Numbered from the stretch's first letter, positions 8,201-17,712 are shown. The stretch: 35,488 bases of DNA from an uncultured Eubacteriales bacterium (GCA_902786355.1 CADABZ010000018.1:1-35488); one strand, 5' to 3'. The notes: a model not told the origin generated them from the sequence alone. Translations and numbers: made by a program.

Positions 8201-8351
8201 TATAGGCCAGCTGGAGAAATACCTGAACAGGCTCAGCAATATGAGCCAGGGCTCAGCATCAGGTGAACAGGCAGCTGCAGCCGAAACACCGGCAGCAGAA
8301 ACACCCGCAGAAGAGCCTGCAGCCGATGAGGCTGCGGCCGCGGCCGAATAG
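5295..8351 (+). CDS. UPF0182 family membrane protein
   Basis: A large membrane protein of unknown function belonging to the UPF0182 (COG1615) family, recognised from the conserved N-terminal WMWFKDLGY motif and the layout. The product is 1018 residues, close to the family's usual 900-1000. Seven hydrophobic helices lie at about residues 28-50, 70-88, 112-135, 172-195, 283-303, 325-345 and 357-380. A long loop of about 85 residues between helices 4 and 5 is acidic and then basic. The rest is a large domain of about 540 residues, probably outside the cell, ending in an Ala/Glu-rich tail. The start is a TTG at 5295, preceded by AAAGGGG about 9 bases upstream. The acidic EEPEPEPAEE loop and the tail resemble the composition of the neighbouring zinc-ribbon protein, so the two may work together. 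That is inference from adjacency. Confidence 0.93.
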   Translation: MAFGRKKQQNSEESEFKGKRKRPRKGLSIIIMLIAIVICAVMMLVNYITDWMWFKDLGYTSVFWKKLLTEFEIGIPTFVVVTLLTRFYLRTLRNGYFRKIESHEIPNAKRMNSMAWTLSLLFGAGVGLYASWGTWLIFLKSANSTAFDLKDPLFNLDIGFYIFQLDWLDTLNEIILGAIIGLVVVTIIYYLYLLSVRTPDLFIHEAPPVEEEPEPEPAEEDEEPKVIYRTPIDHSVIGRMFRASKKAVDTAFDKDHKRKQGRRVDVNNSNLEHLMDIASGKLIVLGVLFYLMLGVDFFLKQFDLLHTHTGAVYGAGFVDVNITLWVYRIIILLSLIGAITLAVHIRKGEITKLLKVPVIMVVVFALGSGAASLVQSLVVSPDEINKETKYLENNIEYTRHAYAIDDVRVAPYSADDTITADTIKNNEETIGNIRINDYEPVKDFYNQTQSIRQYYRFNDTDIDRYIINDQITQTYLSAREIDEDKISDTWINRHLKYTHGYGVAVSQVDTVTASGQPDVIEGNIPPETNVDVLKIDRPEIYFGELSKDYIIVNTKEAEFDYPDGSENKYTEYKGSTGIKLNLLNRCLFALREGNIKILVSSNITSNSKMIYFRSVVDRVEKIMPYLSYEEDPYMTVIDGKLYWILDAYTTSSKYPYSEPYTGQVNSTNYIRNSVKVVVDAYNGTVDFYVVDEADPIAQTFRKIYPKLFKTADQMPENMKAHLRYPNALFKIQAGVYTKYHMNEVKVFYQREDLWDIAHQIYGTEDVQMDPSYYIFNLPDTEESAEFINMVPFTPKSKQNMTAIMMARNDGDNYGQLIVYTMPKNKTVYGPMQIEAQIDQNTEISKEFSLWASSGSKYKRGDLFVIPIGTSLMYVEPVYLEASNQAIPEVKRVIVAYQDKIAYEPTLSEALMSLFGGTIEGRKADSVTDTGSDEAGTSNDVQSLISMAQNAYDKAIEAQKNGDWAEYGKYIGQLEKYLNRLSNMSQGSASGEQAAAAETPAAETPAEEPAADEAAAAAE

Positions 8352-8389
8352 CCAGTTAATTCTCAGGATATAAGATAGAGATCAGCGGC

Positions 8390-8413
8390 AGAGCGGGAGA
8401 CTGATCCCGCTCT
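8390..8413 (+). promoter_or_regulatory. 9-bp hairpin before the glutamine synthetase start
   Basis: AGAGCGGGA (8390-8398) pairs perfectly with TCCCGCTCT (8405-8413) around a 6-base loop. No proper T-run follows, and the GS ribosome binding site (GGGGGA) begins 15 bases later. It is either a weak terminator for the UPF0182 gene or a leader hairpin affecting GS expression. Confidence 0.45.
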
Positions 8414-8436
8414 TCTGCATGAATTATGGGGGAATA

Positions 8437-10362
8437 ATGATCAGATTTGATTTAAACAGGATGCTGTATACACTGACTCCGGATGAACACGATCCGGAAA
8501 CAGTGAAGACGAGACTTTTCGCTCACCCGGAGGTAAAATTCGTTTCGTTCACGGGCGTAGATATGGGCGGCCATAACACTGATGAGAAGATACCTGTACT
8601 GGCATTTATCGATGACATGGAGAATCTTCTTGCCAACGGTGTTCAGACTGACGGATCATCCGTAGCCCTGCCTACTATAGCAGATCTTTCCAATGCCCGT
8701 GTGGATATCATGCCGGACCCCGATGTAAACTGGTATGTTGAATACAATTTTACCAATATCGACTACGGCACAGGTCTTCCGACAGGGACGCTAAGGATAC
8801 CATCATTCCTCCGCCACAACGGAGACACCATGGTAGGCTCGAGGACATTCCTCAAAGATTCCGTTGAAAGATTCAGCGGTGAATTCAGCCGTATCCTGAG
8901 AGAGAATCCTTATGTATTTGAACATATCGGAGGGATCAGCGGACCTGATGATATCGAAGAGCTGAGACTTACCAATGCGACAGAGCTGGAGTTCTGGGTC
9001 AAGACACCTGATGACAGAGCTGACAGGAACCAGCTCTCTATAGCTCAGGAGCTCAAGGAACAGTACTGGAAGAGAGTTACCGGGCCGGTAGGAACCGCGA
9101 TGGAGCAGACCCTCGAGATACTTGATCACTATGGCTTCGGCGTTGAGATGGGACACAAAGAGGTCGGCGGCGTCAAGGCCAAGATGGGTAATTCCGGTGC
9201 TTTTGACCACATCATGGAGCAGCTTGAGATCGACTGGAAGTATGCCGATCCTATGCAGGCTGCAGACAACGAGAGCCAGGTAAGAAATATCATCCGCGAT
9301 GTGTTCAGGATGAACAATCTGGAAGTATCTTTCAGGGCAAAGCCGATGTTCGGCGTTGCAGGCTCAGGAGAGCACACGCATTTCGGACTGGCTGCTAAGC
9401 TGAAGGACGGAAGCATAGTAAATCTGTTCGAACCGGTCCACAAGGAATCTGAGTTCATGAGTCCTGTCGGATTCGGAGCGCTTATGGGCATGCTCAGACA
9501 CTACGAACTGCTCAACCCTATCGTCGCACCGACGCATGATGCATTCCAGAGACTCAAGCCTGGATACGAAGCGCCTGTATGTATAGTTACATCACTGGGT
9601 GTTGATCACAGGACACCGTCCCGTAACAGAACCATTCTGGTGGGACTGGTGCGCGACCTGAAAAACCCGCTTTCCACGAGATTCGAGCTCAGATCGCCGA
9701 ACCCGCATACCAATACATATCTTGTAATAGGTGCGGCATATCTGCTTATGCTCGACGGCATCAGAGCGGCACTTGAAGCCGGTAAGACACCGGCAGAGCT
9801 CGAGCAGTCGATCAGCAAGAAATACGGCGAAGAAGATTTCTACCTCGAGAAAAACAGAGAGTACAGATCAGAACGCAATATCTACACTGACTACACTCGT
9901 GAGGAACGCGAGAAGCTGTTCGGAGTACCGCCTGCTAACGTATGGCAGTGCTTCGCTGCATGGGGAGATCAGGAGGACCCGATGAAAAATGTCGGACTGA
10001 TCACCTGCGGCGATGAGACGATGAAGATGATCCTTCGCTCCTACAGAGAGCAGATGATCCTCAAATGGTCCATGGAATACCATGACAGATATATTGAGAA
10101 TACCATGGATTATCTCAGGAGCTGCGTCAGACTGCATGATGATGACAGCAATGAGTACGACCGCAGCAACTGGCAGACAGTAGCAGACCTCAAGGATCTG
10201 ATCGGTCATGAGGTCAATGGCAGAGCATCCCTTCTGATGATGGCAAGGATCGCTATTGACACAGCAGATTATGAAGAACTGAGCAGACTTGAGATAATGA
10301 TAGAGGAGAAGCTCGAAGAGCTGAGGACTGTATATAATAAATACCGCAGAAATATTTTTTAG
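8437..10362 (+). CDS. glnA: Glutamine synthetase, long form
   Basis: Would make glutamine from glutamate, ammonia and ATP. The beta-grasp N-terminal region carries VKFVSFTGVDMGG and TDGSSVALP, corresponding to the family's DGSS motif. The catalytic barrel shows the ATP and glutamate sites: SGEHTHFGL (near 9370) and ELRSPNPHTNTYL (near 9690). At 641 residues it is longer than a standard class I enzyme (about 440-470). The extra roughly 170-residue C-terminal region is helical. It does not start like the long type III enzymes. I prefer the ATG at 8437, which has GGGGGA just upstream, over the ATG at 8419. The gene ends 19 bases before serS, so the two are probably cotranscribed. Substrate specificity is assumed from the family and could be for a related amine. 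Confidence 0.85.
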   Translation: MIRFDLNRMLYTLTPDEHDPETVKTRLFAHPEVKFVSFTGVDMGGHNTDEKIPVLAFIDDMENLLANGVQTDGSSVALPTIADLSNARVDIMPDPDVNWYVEYNFTNIDYGTGLPTGTLRIPSFLRHNGDTMVGSRTFLKDSVERFSGEFSRILRENPYVFEHIGGISGPDDIEELRLTNATELEFWVKTPDDRADRNQLSIAQELKEQYWKRVTGPVGTAMEQTLEILDHYGFGVEMGHKEVGGVKAKMGNSGAFDHIMEQLEIDWKYADPMQAADNESQVRNIIRDVFRMNNLEVSFRAKPMFGVAGSGEHTHFGLAAKLKDGSIVNLFEPVHKESEFMSPVGFGALMGMLRHYELLNPIVAPTHDAFQRLKPGYEAPVCIVTSLGVDHRTPSRNRTILVGLVRDLKNPLSTRFELRSPNPHTNTYLVIGAAYLLMLDGIRAALEAGKTPAELEQSISKKYGEEDFYLEKNREYRSERNIYTDYTREEREKLFGVPPANVWQCFAAWGDQEDPMKNVGLITCGDETMKMILRSYREQMILKWSMEYHDRYIENTMDYLRSCVRLHDDDSNEYDRSNWQTVADLKDLIGHEVNGRASLLMMARIAIDTADYEELSRLEIMIEEKLEELRTVYNKYRRNIF

Positions 10363-10378
10363 AAATCAAAGAGGCTAG

Positions 10379-11656
<1,278 letters not shown>

Positions 11657-11706
11657 TAAGAACATCAATAATAAGAACCCTGCTCAATGGAGCGGACAAC
11701 AAAAAG

Positions 11707-11736
11707 CCTCAGGAGATATCTCCTGAGGTTTGCTTT
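11707..11736. terminator. Bidirectional terminator between serS and the decarboxylase
   Basis: A 22-base perfect palindrome (11707-11728) forms a strong stem. It is followed by TTTGCTTTT on the plus strand and by CTTTTTG on the minus strand, so it can end transcription of both convergent genes. Confidence 0.88.
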
Positions 11737-11753
11737 TATATACTGGAAACTCT

Positions 11754-13256
11754 TCATCTCAGCGGCTCGGCTCTTATCATGCCTTCTTCATCTACGCCGC
11801 TGACTTTTTCACCCTTGCTGATAGCATCAGATATATAGCTTATGACTTCCAGATTCAGGATCTCACCCGGGCATGCTATAGGTGTGCCCGGCGGATATAC
11901 GATGAGCGGGTCGTACAGAACCATACCGTCTGCGCTGTAGAGAGGGACAGACACAGCTTCAAATGGAACTGATGTGCAGTCCAGACAGAACTCCGCTGCC
12001 GGATGAGGCTTGCGGTTCTGGATCCTCGATAAGCCGTAATTGTCAGCGATGTCGCTGAGAGCATCGAGGAGTCTGTCATAGTCGGAGCTGACGGTCCCGG
12101 CTCCTGTCATCAGCATCACATATTCACCGTGTATCATCTCGCTTATGATCCCGCGATGCCTGAGCTCTCTGTCAAGCTGCTCTCCGCTCATCCCGAGACC
12201 TGCCATGCTGATGTTGATCTTGGTAAGATCCAGACCGGTGCGCGCACGGTACATAGGAAAAACAGATCCGGCATCTTCGCTGCTCCTTGGCTGGCCGACG
12301 ATGCTGAGGCCGTGGATCCTTCCGGCTTTTCTGTAAAATCTTGCCAGCTCATCTCTCCAGACTGAGATCAGAGCCTGCCCGTGTCTTCTCATTATCCTTT
12401 CGTTGATATCCAGGCTTGCCATAAGCAGGTAGGACGGACTGGTCGTCTGAAACATCCGGAGCGCGTCGGCTACCTGAGTTATGTCCACTCTGTCAGAGCA
12501 TATGTTGAGGACTCCGGTTCCGGTGAAGCTCAGAAGGGTCTTGTGGGTGCTGTTTATGACTATATCAGCACCGAGCGATTCCGCACTGTGATACGGGAAT
12601 GGCACGTATGCTCCTTCATCGCGCAGCGCTGCGGCGTCATTATCGAAAAATTTAAGATGAGCGCCGTGTGCCTGATCGACTATCAGGATCATACCGTGCT
12701 CGTGTGCGATCGAAGCAAGTGATGCAATGTCTGAAAGCATCCCGTAATAATTAGGACTGGTTATCAGTACAGCTTCGGCATCCGGATTAGCCTGACAGGC
12801 TTCTCTCAGAGCGGCAGCTGATATCTCGCTTACAAGGCCGGAGTGCGGATCTGTTTCAGGCCTTACATATACAGGATTGATGCCGCCGAGCCTGAGCGCA
12901 CTGAAGGCAGAGTGGTGAGAATTCCGCCCGAGTATGAGCTTGCCCCCGACAGGGACGCAGCCCGTTACAGCAGCCATGACACCCGCGCTCGAACCATTGA
13001 CAAGAAGCTCGGAGTGAAGTACGCCGTACTGCTCTGCATAATTGTCCATTACTGCGCGGATCGTCGTCTCCGGGCAGAACAGAGCATCGGCTCCCGGGAT
13101 CTCTGTTATGTCGCATGTGACGATATTCTGCAGAAAATCGCCATATCCTGCTTTTGCATAGAGATCGCGCCGTCCTTTGTGGCCCGGCATATGAAACGAT
13201 ACTGGCGGAGCCTTGGCATATTCATAAAGAAAATCGATTATTGTTTTGTTGTTCAT
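11754..13256 (-). CDS. Orn/Lys/Arg decarboxylase-type PLP enzyme
   Basis: A fold-type I PLP enzyme of the small Gram-positive Orn/Lys/Arg decarboxylase group (YaaO/SpeA-like). It would release CO2 from a basic amino acid to give a diamine or agmatine. Visible motifs are FHMPGHKGRRD near the N-terminus, NGSSAGVMA for phosphate binding, DQAHGAHLKF with the PLP-binding Asp, and STHKTLLSFTG with the Schiff-base Lys. The C-terminal region with YPPGTPIACPGE is typical. Length is 500 residues from the ATG at 13256. A GTG at 13295 could add 13 residues, but neither start has a ribosome binding site. A good -10 box ends 6 bases before the ATG. Which amino acid it uses cannot be read from the sequence. 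Confidence 0.92.
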   Translation of the reverse strand: MNNKTIIDFLYEYAKAPPVSFHMPGHKGRRDLYAKAGYGDFLQNIVTCDITEIPGADALFCPETTIRAVMDNYAEQYGVLHSELLVNGSSAGVMAAVTGCVPVGGKLILGRNSHHSAFSALRLGGINPVYVRPETDPHSGLVSEISAAALREACQANPDAEAVLITSPNYYGMLSDIASLASIAHEHGMILIVDQAHGAHLKFFDNDAAALRDEGAYVPFPYHSAESLGADIVINSTHKTLLSFTGTGVLNICSDRVDITQVADALRMFQTTSPSYLLMASLDINERIMRRHGQALISVWRDELARFYRKAGRIHGLSIVGQPRSSEDAGSVFPMYRARTGLDLTKINISMAGLGMSGEQLDRELRHRGIISEMIHGEYVMLMTGAGTVSSDYDRLLDALSDIADNYGLSRIQNRKPHPAAEFCLDCTSVPFEAVSVPLYSADGMVLYDPLIVYPPGTPIACPGEILNLEVISYISDAISKGEKVSGVDEEGMIRAEPLR

Positions 13257-13262
13257 ACAAAT

Positions 13263-13291
13263 ATTATATGTAGAGAAACATGTGTGTGCAA
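13263..13291 (-). promoter_or_regulatory. Promoter placing transcription start at the decarboxylase ATG
   Basis: On the minus strand a perfect TATAAT (13268-13263) lies 17 bases downstream of TTGCAC (13291-13286), a weak -35. Only 6 bases separate the -10 box from the ATG, so transcription would begin at or next to the start codon. This suggests a leaderless mRNA. Confidence 0.5.
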
Positions 13292-13375
13292 GCACGCGGA
13301 CAGCAGACGTGTGCGGAATTGATGGTCATGTATTCAAAAATAGACACTGTAAGCCAAGTTGCTTTTTTCACAAAT

Positions 13376-13404
13376 GTGTTTTTTTGATGAAAGTATTATA
13401 TAAT
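13376..13404 (+). promoter_or_regulatory. Possible rnf operon promoter
   Basis: A perfect TATAAT at 13399-13404 lies 136 bases before rnfC. The hexamer at -35 spacing is poor (GTGTTT), so an activator or alternative site may be involved. No gene is seen between 13257 and 13539. That gap holds this candidate, the divergent promoter and leader hairpins. Confidence 0.4.
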
Positions 13405-13476
13405 GACGAAGTTAAAGCGGCAGAGCTGCTCTGGTATTATTGTGCTCTGATGAAGCACCGGGCTGCAGCCAGTAAT

Positions 13477-13494
13477 ACGGGAAATAATTCCCGT
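13477..13494 (+). promoter_or_regulatory. Hairpin in the rnf leader
   Basis: ACGGGAA and TTCCCGT form a 7-bp perfect stem with a 4-base loop, 45 bases before the rnfC start. Upstream GTGCT/AGCAC and GGCTGCAGCC pairings could extend a folded leader. There is no T-run, so it is not a terminator. Confidence 0.4.
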
Positions 13495-13539
13495 GCCATG
13501 TAAGATATTGGTAGTATATGAAAGGAGTTTCTAAAAGGG

Positions 13540-14850
13540 ATGAGCCAAAGGAAACATTTGCCAAGCATCCACGTACCTCATCACAAGAACACGGCAGCAT
13601 GTGAGACCGTGACGATGCCGGTACCGGATGAAGTCAGCATCAGCATGTCCCAGAATATCGGCGCTCCTTGTAAGCCTCTTGTTGCAAAAGGGGATTACGT
13701 CAAGGTAGGACAGAGGATCGGCGACGTCGAAGCCTTTGTAAGCGCACCTATCTTCTCAAGCGTCAGCGGGACTGTTAAAGCTATCGAGCAGGTCCGTGGT
13801 TCGATGGGTGGTTTTGAGACACACATCGTCATCGAAACGGACAAGAAGCAGGAAGTCAGCGAAGAGGTCAAAGTTCCTGAGATCAACAGCTTTGAGGATT
13901 TCGTCAAGGCTGCAAGAGACAGCGGAATGGTAGGTCTCGGCGGTGCGTCATTCCCGACACACGTCAAGCTGAATCCTAAGAATCTTGATGAGTGCAAGTA
14001 CCTCGTAGTCAACGCTGCAGAGTGCGAGCCGTTCATCACAACAGACAACAGAGAAATGGTCGAGAATGGTCAGGATGTCATCGACGGCATGAAGATGATC
14101 ATGCACTGGCTTGGTCTTGAGAGAGGATACATCGGTATCGAGACCAACAAGCCTGATGCTATCGCCAACATGAAGAGACTGATCGAGCAGAACGAGATCA
14201 AGGACATGGAAGTAGTTCCGCTGCCATCAAGCTATCCTAAGGGAGCTGAGCGTGTACTCGTTTACGAAGTCACAGGCAAGACTATGAATGCAGGTGTCCT
14301 CCCGGCACAGCTCGGAGTAATTCTTGATAACGTTTCAACTATCGGCGTCATGGCTGAATACATGAAGACAGGAATGCCGATCGTAAGAAGAAGAGTTACA
14401 GTCGACGGAGATGCAGTCACTGAGCCTAAGAACGTATTCGTTCCTATCGGAACAAGGATCGCTGATGTAGTTGAATTCTGCGGCGGCTACAAGAAGGAGC
14501 CTCGCAAGATCATCATGGGCGGACCTATGATGGGAAGAGCAACCAAGGGCGACGATTCCCCGACTATGAAGAACACTTCTTCGATCCTCTGCTTCAGCCA
14601 GGAGATGGCAGAAGTCAAGGAAGAGACAGCCTGCCTTAACTGCCAGCGCTGCCACACAGCTTGTCCGTTCGGACTCATGCCAAGCATTTTCGCAGATGCG
14701 TATGAGAGAAAGGACGTAGACACACTTAACAGATTCAATGTCATGCAGTGCATGGAGTGCGGAAGCTGCTCATACACATGCCCGGCTAGACGTCCTCTGA
14801 GCATGACCAACAAGCTCGCTAAGATGATGGTAAAGGAGGCATCGAAGTAA
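13540..14850 (+). CDS. rnfC: Rnf complex subunit C (NADH-binding)
   Basis: Cytoplasmic, peripheral subunit of the Rnf ferredoxin:NAD+ oxidoreductase. It binds NAD(H) and FMN and passes electrons through Fe-S clusters. It shows the biotinyl/barrel-like N-terminal region, the glycine-rich nucleotide loop VGLGGASFPTHVK (near 13930), NAAECEPFIT, and two C-terminal 4Fe-4S motifs, CLNCQRCHTACP and CMECGSCSYTCP. The product has 436 residues, a normal clostridial length without the long Ala/Lys tail of some proteobacterial forms. A GAAAGGAG site precedes the ATG. It is the first gene of six in the order C-D-G-E-A-B. Confidence 0.97.
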   Translation: MSQRKHLPSIHVPHHKNTAACETVTMPVPDEVSISMSQNIGAPCKPLVAKGDYVKVGQRIGDVEAFVSAPIFSSVSGTVKAIEQVRGSMGGFETHIVIETDKKQEVSEEVKVPEINSFEDFVKAARDSGMVGLGGASFPTHVKLNPKNLDECKYLVVNAAECEPFITTDNREMVENGQDVIDGMKMIMHWLGLERGYIGIETNKPDAIANMKRLIEQNEIKDMEVVPLPSSYPKGAERVLVYEVTGKTMNAGVLPAQLGVILDNVSTIGVMAEYMKTGMPIVRRRVTVDGDAVTEPKNVFVPIGTRIADVVEFCGGYKKEPRKIIMGGPMMGRATKGDDSPTMKNTSSILCFSQEMAEVKEETACLNCQRCHTACPFGLMPSIFADAYERKDVDTLNRFNVMQCMECGSCSYTCPARRPLSMTNKLAKMMVKEASK

Positions 14851-14851
14851 T

Positions 14852-15823
14852 ATGGATAAAAAGTTTCATACTAATTTGATAGTATCCTCCGCACCTCATA
14901 TCGTAACGGAATCGGATACAACCAGACTCATGGGAACAGTCATCCTTGCACTCGTTCCTGCATGGGCAGCAAGTATCTATATTTTCGGATTCAGAGCCCT
15001 GCTTCTGTCTGTAGTATGTGTTTTTTCAAGCGTGCTCTTCGAGTACCTGTATAACAAATTCATGAACAGACCTCAGACTGTAGGAGATCTCTCCGCAGCA
15101 CTGACAGGACTTCTGATCGCATTCAATGTTCCTTCAAACTTCCCGTTCTGGCAGGCAGTAATCGGATGCCTTTTCGCCATCGTGGTAGTAAAGCAGCTCT
15201 TCGGAGGCATAGGAAGGAACTTCAGTAACCCTGCTATCACAGCAAGAATCTTCCTGTTCATCTCTTTCTCAGCAAGCATGTCAACATGGCCGCTGACAAG
15301 ACTTGAGACAGCAACAGATGCTATAACAGGACCGACACCTCTTGCGATCCTCGCAGAGGGAAGCACAGATCAGCTCCCTGGACTCGGAACACTGTTCCTT
15401 GGTTTCCACGGCGGATCTACCGGAGAAGTCTGTGCACTGGCACTGATCATCGGCGGCGTATTCCTGATCGTCCGCAAGGTCATCAGCCCTGTCATTCCTT
15501 GCGCATTCATCGGCACAGTATTCGTATTCGCGCTGATCGCTACAGGAAGCCTTCACATGGCACTTTTCCATGTACTCGCAGGCGGCGTGCTCCTCGGAGC
15601 ATTCTTCATGGCTACAGACTATGTCACATCGCCTAAGCTGCCTCTCGGACAGCTGATCTTCGGTATCGGCTGCGGAATCATCACTATGAGCATCAGACTC
15701 TTCGGATCATATCCTGAAGGTGTATCCTTCTCGATCCTCCTGATGAACATCTGCACACCGCTGATCAACAACCTGTCATACAAGTTCTACCTGAAGGAGG
15801 GAGGTGCTAAGAATGGAAAATAA
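14852..15823 (+). CDS. rnfD: Rnf complex subunit D (membrane flavoprotein)
   Basis: Integral membrane subunit, a NqrB homologue with about nine or ten hydrophobic helices in 323 residues. It carries a covalently bound FMN. The attachment motif is seen as DAITGPTPLA, placing the FMN-accepting Thr at about residue 162, with Pro in place of the usual Ala of SGAT. It starts one base after the rnfC stop. Attachment should need the ApbE enzyme encoded at 32439-33575. The C-terminus (LKEGGAKNGK) overlaps the RnfG ribosome binding site and start. Confidence 0.97.
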   Translation: MDKKFHTNLIVSSAPHIVTESDTTRLMGTVILALVPAWAASIYIFGFRALLLSVVCVFSSVLFEYLYNKFMNRPQTVGDLSAALTGLLIAFNVPSNFPFWQAVIGCLFAIVVVKQLFGGIGRNFSNPAITARIFLFISFSASMSTWPLTRLETATDAITGPTPLAILAEGSTDQLPGLGTLFLGFHGGSTGEVCALALIIGGVFLIVRKVISPVIPCAFIGTVFVFALIATGSLHMALFHVLAGGVLLGAFFMATDYVTSPKLPLGQLIFGIGCGIITMSIRLFGSYPEGVSFSILLMNICTPLINNLSYKFYLKEGGAKNGK

Positions 15824-16391
15824 AAACAGCACATTCAAGGAATTCATCTCGCCTATTCTGGTACTCGTCATCATATGCTTTGTAGTAACATTCCTGCTGG
15901 CATTCGTATACGGCATCACTAAGCCGATCATTGATGAGAATACAGCTAAAGCTGCAAGTGAAGCAAGAATGGAGCTGCTGCCTGACGCAGACAACTTCAC
16001 AGACAGCGGCGCTGACCTCTTTGTACTCGAGGAAGGCAAAGTATACGCAGTCGATGCTTATACGGCAGATAACGGAGCAGGTATGGTCGTTACTGTCAAG
16101 TCCAATTCCTACGGCGGTCTCCTGACAGCTATGGTAGGTATAGACAAAGACGGTGCTATCACAGGTGTCAAGGTAACTGAGCATGCAGATACTCCTGGTG
16201 TAGGAACCAAGGCACATGATGCAGGCCACCTGGCACAGTATGCAGGCCATACAGAACTCGGAAGTGATACCATCAAGGCACATGCAGATGATATCGTCGA
16301 AGTCACAGGTGCTTCCGTATCATCCGGAGCTGTCCACAAAGCTGTATACTGCGCACTCGAACAGTATAAGCAGATGGGAGGTGTGAAGTAA
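15813..16391 (+). CDS. rnfG: Rnf complex subunit G (covalent FMN subunit)
   Basis: A single-span membrane protein whose FMN-binding domain faces outward and relays electrons within Rnf. I chose the ATG at 15813, with AAGGAGGGAGG just upstream, rather than the GTG at 15804. It has 192 residues. One helix spans about residues 13-36, followed by the FMN-binding domain. The flavinylation motif reads VTGASVSSGAV, so the acceptor would be Ser168 where many RnfG proteins have Thr. The stop codon shares its last A with the rnfE start (TAATG), implying translational coupling. Confidence 0.95.
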   Translation: MENKNSTFKEFISPILVLVIICFVVTFLLAFVYGITKPIIDENTAKAASEARMELLPDADNFTDSGADLFVLEEGKVYAVDAYTADNGAGMVVTVKSNSYGGLLTAMVGIDKDGAITGVKVTEHADTPGVGTKAHDAGHLAQYAGHTELGSDTIKAHADDIVEVTGASVSSGAVHKAVYCALEQYKQMGGVK

Positions 16392-17101
16392 TGGAAAAGA
16401 AAAGCAAACTCGCGATTCTGACTAACGGAATCATCAAGGAGAACCCTACACTCGTACTTCTCCTCGGAACATGCCCGTTCCTGGCTACATCTTCATCACT
16501 GATCAATGCGCTCGGAATGGGACTCTCTGCAACAGCAGTACTGATCTGTTCCAACATCGTTATCTCGATGCTTCGTAAGGTAATTCCTGATAAGGTCAGG
16601 ATCCCTTGCTACATCGTAGTAATCGCCGGCTTCGTAACACTGGTACAGTTCGTGCTCCAGGCTTACGCACCGGACATCAACAAGGCACTCGGAGTATTCA
16701 TTCCTCTTATCGTAGTTAACTGCATCATCCTCGGAAGAGCTGAGGCATTCGCTAACAAGAACACCGTTATAGACTCCGCTCTCGACGGAATCGGAATGGG
16801 ACTCGGATTCACTCTCGCTCTTGCTGCTATGGGAGCTATCAGAGAGTTCTTTGGTACTGGATGCCTCCTCGGCTTCACTATCATCCCGAACTTCTCGATC
16901 GGTTTCTTCAACCTGCCTCCAGGCGGATTCTTCGTGTTCGGAGTGCTGATCGCGATCATCCAGGCAGCTACAAAGGGCAAGGCTCTCAAGGCAAAGGGAT
17001 TCAGCTGCGGACTGTGCCCTATGTACAATTCATGCAACACTGCTGAAGCCAACGAAGAGCTTGAAGCAAAGAAGGCAGCTAAGGCTGCACCGGCAGTATA
17101 G
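16391..17101 (+). CDS. rnfE: Rnf complex subunit E
   Basis: Six-helix membrane subunit paired with RnfA. Together they form the ion-translocating and inner Fe-S core (NqrD/NqrE homologues). NPTLVLLLGTCPFLATSS near the N-terminus carries the conserved Cys that helps bind the membrane-embedded iron. The second conserved Cys lies in VNCIILGRAEAF. At 236 residues it has a Cys-bearing C-terminal tail (GFSCGLCPMYNSCNT) followed by an Ala/Lys-rich end. The tail cysteines could bind metal, which is inferred only. Confidence 0.96.
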   Translation: MEKKSKLAILTNGIIKENPTLVLLLGTCPFLATSSSLINALGMGLSATAVLICSNIVISMLRKVIPDKVRIPCYIVVIAGFVTLVQFVLQAYAPDINKALGVFIPLIVVNCIILGRAEAFANKNTVIDSALDGIGMGLGFTLALAAMGAIREFFGTGCLLGFTIIPNFSIGFFNLPPGGFFVFGVLIAIIQAATKGKALKAKGFSCGLCPMYNSCNTAEANEELEAKKAAKAAPAV

Positions 17102-17118
17102 AAAGGAGGACGCTCATA

Positions 17119-17700
17119 ATGGTAAACCTTATCGTAATCTTTATGGCGATAGTCCTCGTTAACAACTTCGTACTGTCGCAGTTCCTGGGAATCTGTTCAT
17201 TCCTCGGAGTATCCAACAAGATGAGCTCAGCAGTAGGTATGGGCGGCGCGGTAGTCTTCGTAATGGTTATCGCCGAGCTCGTAACATGGCCTGTAATGCA
17301 GCTCCTCAACAAATTCGAGATCGGATATCTGCAGACTGTAGTATTCATTCTCGTAATCGCAGCACTCGTACAGTTCGTAGAGATGTTTATGAAGAAATAC
17401 CTGCCTGCTCTTCAGAAGGCACTCGGTATCTTCCTCCCACTGATCACTACTAACTGCGCTATCCTCGGTGCTACGATCAACGCAATCAGTTTTGGCTACA
17501 CATACATTCAGTCCATCGTGTATGCTTTCGGAGCCGGCGTCGGCTACATGCTGGCAATGGTACTCTTTGCAGGCATCCGCGAAGAGAAGCTTGTGAACAT
17601 GGACGGTATCCCGACACCTTTCAAGGGCGTAGGTATCATCCTCGTAAGTGCTTCTATCATGGCACTTTCATTCATGGGCTTCACAGGAATGTTCCAGTAA
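17119..17700 (+). CDS. rnfA: Rnf complex subunit A
   Basis: Six-helix membrane subunit, 193 residues, standard length, homologous to RnfE in inverted topology. Conserved features are NNFVLSQFLGICSFLGVS and LITTNCAILG, which bring in the two cysteines of the membrane Fe-S centre. An AAAGGAGG site precedes the ATG. The gap to rnfE is 17 bases and to rnfB 12 bases. Confidence 0.97.
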   Translation: MVNLIVIFMAIVLVNNFVLSQFLGICSFLGVSNKMSSAVGMGGAVVFVMVIAELVTWPVMQLLNKFEIGYLQTVVFILVIAALVQFVEMFMKKYLPALQKALGIFLPLITTNCAILGATINAISFGYTYIQSIVYAFGAGVGYMLAMVLFAGIREEKLVNMDGIPTPFKGVGIILVSASIMALSFMGFTGMFQ

Positions 17701-17712
17701 GGAGGTGGAGAT

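Noticed and set aside
12843-13322. Plus-strand open frame of 159 codons opposite the decarboxylase.
   Set aside because: It lies fully antisense to a well-supported enzyme, with no recognisable domain or ribosome binding site.
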